Positions 6,183 through 9,200 of a stretch of DNA of 9,200 bases are shown here, one piece after another. Position 1 is the first letter of the stretch, and each line of letters opens with the position of its first letter. Below the pieces are notes generated by a model that was not told the origin of the DNA, searched no databases, and saw nothing but the letters and a program-made list of their open reading frames with translations. The position numbers and the translations under genes are program-made. The stretch covers positions 1 to 9,200 of the forward strand of contig DJRF01000017.1 in the NCBI GenBank assembly GCA_002437725.1, in the 5' to 3' direction. Source of the DNA: Treponema sp. UBA6367 (GTDB taxonomy: Bacteria > Spirochaetota > Spirochaetia > Treponematales > Treponemataceae).

Positions 6183-8288
6183 TCACCTTTTAGCGCCATC
6201 TGGCGCTTTTTTCTTTGACGAGTTTACAAAGTCGAGCTCAAGCTTTAACGTTTCCCTGTTCAGGACAAGCCTCGCCTTGTATTTTTTTCCGGCTTTGCTT
6301 TGCAGTGTCTTTGCCCCTGTCGGTTTTCCCTCAAGAAGCAGTTTTCCGTCATCTGTATTCAAGGATGCTCCGAACGAGTGCTTGTAGATTATGAACGGAC
6401 ACTTTGGCTCCTTGTTTATGTTGGTGCAGAAAAATGACTTGCCGCCTTCAATAACCTTGCTGCGGCAGACAGGACAGATTCCGACGCCCGGCTTTTCATA
6501 TCCCTCAATTTCAGGATGAGTTCTTACACATTCCTTTATGAAGGATATGATTTTTTTCTCGAACATCTCAGGCGACTCGTCCAGTTCTTTTTCCCATTGG
6601 GTCGTCTGAGCAATGTTTGCAACCAAAGCCGTAAGCCTGTTCTTGAACAGTAGTTTCAGAAGAAAAAACGCCTTGTCGGTCGCATAATATTTCCTTTTGT
6701 CCTTGACAACATAGTTGTATTCAACAATTTTTTTCAGGATGTCTCCTCTTGTGGCGGAGGTTCCGAGCCCCACAAGCTTTTCGTCGCTGTCCTCAAGGTT
6801 CGGATTTTCCATGAATGACAGAAGCGAGGTTTCCGTGAATTCCTTTTTTGGCGCCGTCATTTTTTTCATGATTTCAGTGTTTTTGAGTATGCAGGTGTTC
6901 TCGTCGAAGTATTGAACGGATTCTGAGTCAGGGTTCTTTTCAGCGCCATTTGGCGCTAATTCCTTTTGAGCCTTTTTCCATCCTTCCGATACGGCAACTT
7001 TTATGACAGCCCTGTAGGAAAACTCTCCGTTGCATATTGTCAGCGTCTTCTCGTCAAAGACATATTCATCCATGCAGCACAGAAAGAAACGCCTCAGCAC
7101 GATTTCATAAATATTCTTTTCGTTCTGATTTGCGGACTGAGGAATCTTGTCCAAGGGGATAAGGGCATGGTGCGAGTCAAGCTTCTTTGAGTTGAAGATA
7201 TGCCTGTTCTCTGCGCTGATGAGGTCAGGATTGCAGTATTTTGACTGCGGAAAGGAGTCTTTCAGAAGCTCGAATTTTTCCTTGAACAGCGGAATGTCGT
7301 CATCGCCCATAACTGATGAAGGTGTTCTCGGATATGACAGGCACTTGTGCTTCTCATACAGGGACTGGGCAATTTCCAGCGTCCTGCTTGACGAGTAGTC
7401 GTATTCAGCGGAGGCGATTTTCTGTAGCTCGGTTATGGAAAGCAGTTTCGGCGGATTCAAGGATTTTCTTTTTACATCGCTTTTCACGCTGACGGTCTTG
7501 TTTGTCTCGCTGAATATGTGAGCCTGATTGATGTAGCGGTTCACTTGCGGAAAGAAGAATTTTCTGTTCTCCGGATTTAGAAGAAGAGCTTCCGCCTTGT
7601 TTCCGTTGTTGTCTTTAAGATGCGCCACGCACTGATAGTACGGTTCGGACACAAAGTTTTTTATTTCCCTGTTTCTCTGTGCAATGGCTGCGATGACAGC
7701 GGTCTGCACTCTTCCGACAGGGAGAGTAATCTTGTGTCCTGCCAGAAGGGTCTCATAAGGAGTAAGATTCATTCCCACAAGCCAGTCCGCATGCTGCCGG
7801 GCAAATCCTTTTTTTGCAAGCTCATTGTATTCAGACCAGGGCTTCATCTGCGAAAGCCCTTTTTTTATGACATCAGGAGTCAGAGCCTCAGAAACCCAGA
7901 ACCGAAGGCAGTTTGAGATGTCGGTAAGACCTGCCTGCTCAAACGCAATCCGGGCGATGACCTCGCCCTCCCTGTCAGCGTCGGTTGCGATTATGATTCT
8001 GCCATTACGGTGCTTGTGAAGAAGTGCTGTTACTTTTCGGGTCTGTTTTTCCGAGTCCTCATTTTTCTTGTATAGATATTTTTCAGGGATTATCGGAAGC
8101 TGCTCGAAAGTCCAGCTTCTGTATGATTCGTCATACTCTTCCGGCTTTGCAAGCTCATAAAGATGTCCGACACAGTTCGTTATTTCAGTCTGGCCGTCTG
8201 TGTAATATCCGAGTGATTTGTTGTAGGGGATGGAAAGAGCCTTGCTGAAAGACTCTGCGACCGAAGGTTTTTCGGTGATGATTAACAA
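6183..8288 (-). CDS. topB: DNA topoisomerase III (type IA)
   Basis: This 701-residue enzyme nicks and passes single DNA strands to relax or decatenate DNA. The Toprim domain opens with ITEKPSVA (catalytic E6) and has the metal-binding DADREGE at 103-109. The active-site tyrosine is Y319 in LSYPRT. GFARQHADWLVGMN (161-174) and LPVGRVQTAV (189-198) are family hallmarks. A C-terminal zinc finger uses C605, C608, C621 and C630. Length is normal for plasmid- or ICE-type TopB. The start is TTG at 8286-8288: AAGGAA lies 5 bases upstream, and any later start would remove E6. A strong promoter (8316-8344) fits this start. Two palindromic repeats lie in frame: they encode APNGA at 445-449 and APDGA at 695-699, the latter near the very end. 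TopB is common on conjugative elements, beside the true chromosomal TopA. Confidence 0.92.
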   Translation of the reverse strand: MLIITEKPSVAESFSKALSIPYNKSLGYYTDGQTEITNCVGHLYELAKPEEYDESYRSWTFEQLPIIPEKYLYKKNEDSEKQTRKVTALLHKHRNGRIIIATDADREGEVIARIAFEQAGLTDISNCLRFWVSEALTPDVIKKGLSQMKPWSEYNELAKKGFARQHADWLVGMNLTPYETLLAGHKITLPVGRVQTAVIAAIAQRNREIKNFVSEPYYQCVAHLKDNNGNKAEALLLNPENRKFFFPQVNRYINQAHIFSETNKTVSVKSDVKRKSLNPPKLLSITELQKIASAEYDYSSSRTLEIAQSLYEKHKCLSYPRTPSSVMGDDDIPLFKEKFELLKDSFPQSKYCNPDLISAENRHIFNSKKLDSHHALIPLDKIPQSANQNEKNIYEIVLRRFFLCCMDEYVFDEKTLTICNGEFSYRAVIKVAVSEGWKKAQKELAPNGAEKNPDSESVQYFDENTCILKNTEIMKKMTAPKKEFTETSLLSFMENPNLEDSDEKLVGLGTSATRGDILKKIVEYNYVVKDKRKYYATDKAFFLLKLLFKNRLTALVANIAQTTQWEKELDESPEMFEKKIISFIKECVRTHPEIEGYEKPGVGICPVCRSKVIEGGKSFFCTNINKEPKCPFIIYKHSFGASLNTDDGKLLLEGKPTGAKTLQSKAGKKYKARLVLNRETLKLELDFVNSSKKKAPDGAKR
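6192..6207. repeat. Palindromic repeat copy 2
   Basis: AGCGCCA-TC-TGGCGCT lies within the last codons of topB, encoding APDGA before the final KR and stop. On the plus strand it is followed by six T, so it could end rightward transcripts, although no gene reads that way here. Confidence 0.9.
6942..6957. repeat. Palindromic repeat copy 3
   Basis: AGCGCCA-TT-TGGCGCT lies inside topB at codons 444-450 and is read as LAPNGAE. The right flank is AATT as in the complete copies; the left flank has decayed to TTTTC. Confidence 0.9.
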
Positions 8289-8315
8289 AAATTTTCCTTA
8301 TCGTGTGGCAGTTAT

Positions 8316-8344
8316 TTTATACAGCAAACAAATTTTGCTGTCAA
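8316..8344 (-). promoter_or_regulatory. topB promoter
   Basis: On the minus strand a perfect TTGACA (8344-8339), a 17-base spacer and TATAAA (8321-8316) predict a transcript start near 8309, leaving a leader of about 20 bases with the AAGGAA ribosome site before the TTG. It is close to the sigma-70 consensus. A palindromic repeat ends 47 bases upstream of the -35 box. Confidence 0.75.
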
Positions 8345-8390
8345 CAGAGTTATTGCCGCTGGTTCAATTCAGTTGTTAGCTGCTCATTCT

Positions 8391-8414
8391 AATTAGCGCC
8401 ATCTGGCGCTAATT
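8391..8414. repeat. Palindromic repeat copy 4 (full 24 bp)
   Basis: The arms AATTAGCGCC and GGCGCTAATT are perfectly complementary around ATCT. It lies upstream of the topB promoter. Confidence 0.92.
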
Positions 8415-8461
8415 GCAGGAACGTTAGCTATTCTTTCGGATTATCAGAGAAAATTCTTTTT

Positions 8462-8477
8462 AGCGCCATTTGGCGCT
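8462..8477. repeat. Palindromic repeat copy 5
   Basis: AGCGCCA-TT-TGGCGCT, with TTTT on the left and AATT on the right flank. It lies 51 bases after copy 4 in the same divergent region. Confidence 0.92.
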
Positions 8478-8491
8478 AATTAAGGACTTGT

Positions 8492-8539
8492 TATCTGAAA
8501 TTCCGCAACGAAGCGGACAGCACTTGAACAAAACAGATA
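8492..8539. repeat. Imperfect inverted repeat
   Basis: The outer arms TATCTG (8492-8497) and CAGATA (8534-8539) enclose an inner pair TCCGC (8502-8506) and GCGGA (8513-8517). The unequal halves make a lopsided cruciform. No function is assigned. Confidence 0.4.
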
Positions 8540-8575
8540 GAACTATGTAATATGTCCGGTAGGCAAGATAAAGAA

Positions 8576-8682
8576 AGTGGTACATTGACGGCGTAACTTC
8601 TTGCATTATATGGAAAAAGAGTGGTACATCGGCACTTTTTCAGGTACCACTTTAGTACCACTGAGGTACCACTTTGGTACAT
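8576..8682. repeat. GTAC-centred 11-bp repeat array
   Basis: Three tandem units begin at 8643, 8654 and 8665 (GGTACCACTTT, AGTACCACTGA, GGTACCACTTT) and a partial fourth at 8676 (GGTACATCG), exactly 11 bp apart. Two further copies in the opposite orientation, AGTGGTACAT, lie at 8576 and 8620, 44 bp apart, which is four times 11. An 11-bp period places the sites on one face of the helix. It ends 35 bases before the -35 box of the RHH gene, so that protein is the likely ligand; an origin iteron or relaxosome site is the alternative. Confidence 0.8.
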
Positions 8683-8717
8683 CGTTTTTTTTGATTGTTT
8701 TGTTCAGTTTTTTCAAA

Positions 8718-8746
8718 TTGACTTGTTTTTGAAATGGGATTACTAT
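8718..8746 (+). promoter_or_regulatory. RHH gene promoter
   Basis: TTGACT (8718-8723), a 17-base spacer and TACTAT (8741-8746) form a good sigma-70-type promoter. The predicted start falls around 8752-8754, at the ATG of the RHH gene (8753). Confidence 0.65.
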
Positions 8747-8752
8747 TGGAAT

Positions 8753-8965
8753 ATGACAGAAAAGAAGAGCGGCCGTGGAGGCAGAAGGGAGGGGGCAGGC
8801 AGAAAAAAGATACCCGAATCTGAAAGAAAGAAATTCAGGACGGTATCTATTTCCGGGACAGAGAATGAAATTGCTGTCCTGAAAAAACAGGCTGCGGAAA
8901 ACGGAAAATCGCTGAGCGGCTATATTCTTGATGAACTTGTTGATGAGTCTGTAAGGGGAAAGTGA
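8753..8965 (+). CDS. Ribbon-helix-helix DNA-binding protein
   Basis: This is a small basic protein of 70 residues. The N-terminus (GRGGRREGAGRKK, 7-19) is the Gly/Arg-rich tail common in small plasmid and phage DNA-binding proteins. Residues 28-65 fit a ribbon-helix-helix fold: a strand FRTVSISGT, helix NEIAVLKKQAAENG and helix SLSGYILDELVDES, as in Arc, CopG and MobC relaxosome proteins. It probably binds DNA as a dimer. An open frame runs upstream to a GTG at 8621, but that part overlaps the repeat array and promoter, so the ATG at 8753 is chosen. The 11-bp repeats upstream suggest autoregulation. MobC-like mobilisation factor, copy-number repressor and antitoxin are all possible; no toxin or relaxase is seen. 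Fold confidence is good, role low. Confidence 0.75.
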   Translation: MTEKKSGRGGRREGAGRKKIPESERKKFRTVSISGTENEIAVLKKQAAENGKSLSGYILDELVDESVRGK

Positions 8966-9033
8966 TGATGCTGTTCCGCTTGTCTGAACGGATTTTGGCA
9001 GAATATAAATTAGCGCCATTTGGCGCTAATTAG
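8965..9033 (+). CDS. Micro-ORF coupled to the RHH gene
   Basis: The ATG at 8965-8967 overlaps the RHH stop (TGATG). The 22 codons read MMLFRLSERILAEYK, then LAPFGAN contributed by palindromic repeat copy 6, then a TAG formed by its edge. This may be the 5' end of a gene broken by the palindrome, or a chance ORF. No family is recognised. Confidence 0.25.
   Translation: MMLFRLSERILAEYKLAPFGAN
9008..9031. repeat. Palindromic repeat copy 6 (full 24 bp)
   Basis: The arms AATTAGCGCC and GGCGCTAATT are perfectly complementary around ATTT. It follows the RHH gene and precedes the second copy of the 38-bp repeat. Confidence 0.92.
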
Positions 9034-9038
9034 CGGAA

Positions 9039-9076
9039 CTTGAGCGCAAGCGTATTTTGACCAGACATATTCCAAA
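9039..9076. repeat. Second copy of a 38-bp dispersed repeat
   Basis: This stretch matches 6085-6122 at 33 of 38 positions in direct orientation (shared core CTTGAGCG, AAGCGTA, TTGACCAGAC). The first copy is part of the hairpin cluster; here the left arm of that hairpin is missing, so the copy appears truncated. Confidence 0.75.
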
Positions 9077-9120
9077 CGGAAAATGAATGTTGAAAAAAAA
9101 GAATTCAAAGAATAATTTTT

Positions 9121-9149
9121 TTTACAGTTGATAAGTAAAACAAAATAGT
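9121..9149 (+). promoter_or_regulatory. Candidate promoter for the right-edge gene
   Basis: TTTACA (9121-9126), 17 bases, AATAGT (9144-9149). The -10 box is weak. Transcription would start inside palindromic repeat copy 7, making that palindrome an operator or a leader hairpin. Confidence 0.4.
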
Positions 9150-9173
9150 AATTAGCGCCATTTGGCGCTAATT
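9150..9173. repeat. Palindromic repeat copy 7 (full 24 bp)
   Basis: The arms AATTAGCGCC and GGCGCTAATT are perfectly complementary around ATTT. It starts right after the candidate -10 box and ends 6 bases before a strong Shine-Dalgarno sequence. Confidence 0.92.
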
Positions 9174-9186
9174 TGCAGAAGGAGGC

Positions 9187-9200
9187 ATGATAAAAAAGAA
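9187..9200 (+). CDS. Start of a gene cut by the window edge
   Basis: AGGAGG (9180-9185) precedes ATG at 9187, reading MIKK before the window ends. The spacing of one base is too short for efficient initiation, so the true start may be slightly further right. Nothing can be said about the product. Confidence 0.35.

Larger units (their letters stand above)
8289..8752. other. Divergent control region between topB and the RHH gene
   Basis: No gene is supported in these 464 bases. It holds the topB promoter, two palindromic repeats, a 7-bp direct repeat (GTTAGCT at 8375 and 8423) flanking the first of them, an imperfect inverted repeat (8492-8539), the GTAC repeat array and the RHH promoter. A very T-rich stretch at 8684-8720 follows the array. 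Tandem repeats next to AT-rich DNA and a small DNA-binding protein gene resemble a plasmid control or origin region. Confidence 0.5.

Noticed and set aside
5972..6199. A 75-codon minus-strand ORF after topB
   Set aside because: It starts inside palindromic repeat copy 2 and consists almost entirely of the hairpin cluster; the reading frame follows the repeats and resembles no protein.
8492..8539. Possible attC-like lopsided cruciform
   Set aside because: The nested arms are too short and the core sequences do not fit.
8621..8752. Upstream extension of the RHH protein from a GTG at 8621
   Set aside because: The extra 44 residues are encoded by the repeat array and promoter and would place the promoter inside the gene.
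8606..9019. Minus-strand ORF of 137 codons opposite the RHH gene
   Set aside because: It is antisense to a well-supported gene, covers the repeat array and has no recognisable domain.
5198..9173. The seven palindromes as a CRISPR array
   Set aside because: Spacing is irregular, from about 67 to 1438 bases, and the gaps contain genes; there are no regular spacers or cas genes.

Overview
The window looks like part of a host-associated spirochaete chromosome, most likely Treponema. This rests on a diderm-type lipoprotein with a loose spirochaete-style lipobox, an IS1202/ISTde1-like transposase, AT-rich spacers and a TTG start on a major gene. The genus call is an inference from style and was not tested by any search.

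Region 1 (about 1-1640) is a decaying chromosomal stretch. It holds the 5' part of a MATE-type efflux gene that breaks off near 151, an intact leftward flavodoxin-domain gene (225-752) with a strong ribosome site and a probable terminator, and a remnant of a TetR-type regulator (791-1009) that lacks its DNA-binding half and carries an in-frame stop. A small ORF of unknown function (1088-1294) and a gene-free spacer follow.

Region 2 (1642-3281) holds one rightward gene for a 464-residue predicted surface lipoprotein with a beta-helix-like middle, then a good rho-independent terminator at 3255-3281.

Region 3 (about 3231-4666) is an insertion sequence with an intact DDE transposase on the minus strand and short imperfect ends.

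Region 4 (4690-9200) is accessory, element-like DNA. A leftward set encodes topoisomerase III (topB), then a 210-base cluster of hairpins, then a small membrane protein, a membrane-anchored Mrr-type nuclease and a protein with three helix-turn-helix-like units. Divergent from topB is a ribbon-helix-helix protein gene behind a set of 11-bp tandem repeats. Another gene starts at the right edge. TopB, an Mrr-like nuclease and a small RHH protein together suggest a plasmid or integrative-conjugative backbone, but no relaxase, integrase or replication gene is visible.

The most striking signal is a near-perfect palindrome (core AGCGCC-NNNN-GGCGCT, up to 24 bp symmetric) that occurs seven times between 5198 and 9169 and was not found in the first 5.1 kb. 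Two copies lie inside topB in the only stop-free frame and add Ala-Pro-Asn/Asp-Gly-Ala to the protein. One supplies the stop codon of the Mrr-type gene, and one sits directly after a candidate promoter. It could be a mobile palindromic element, an operator family, or both.
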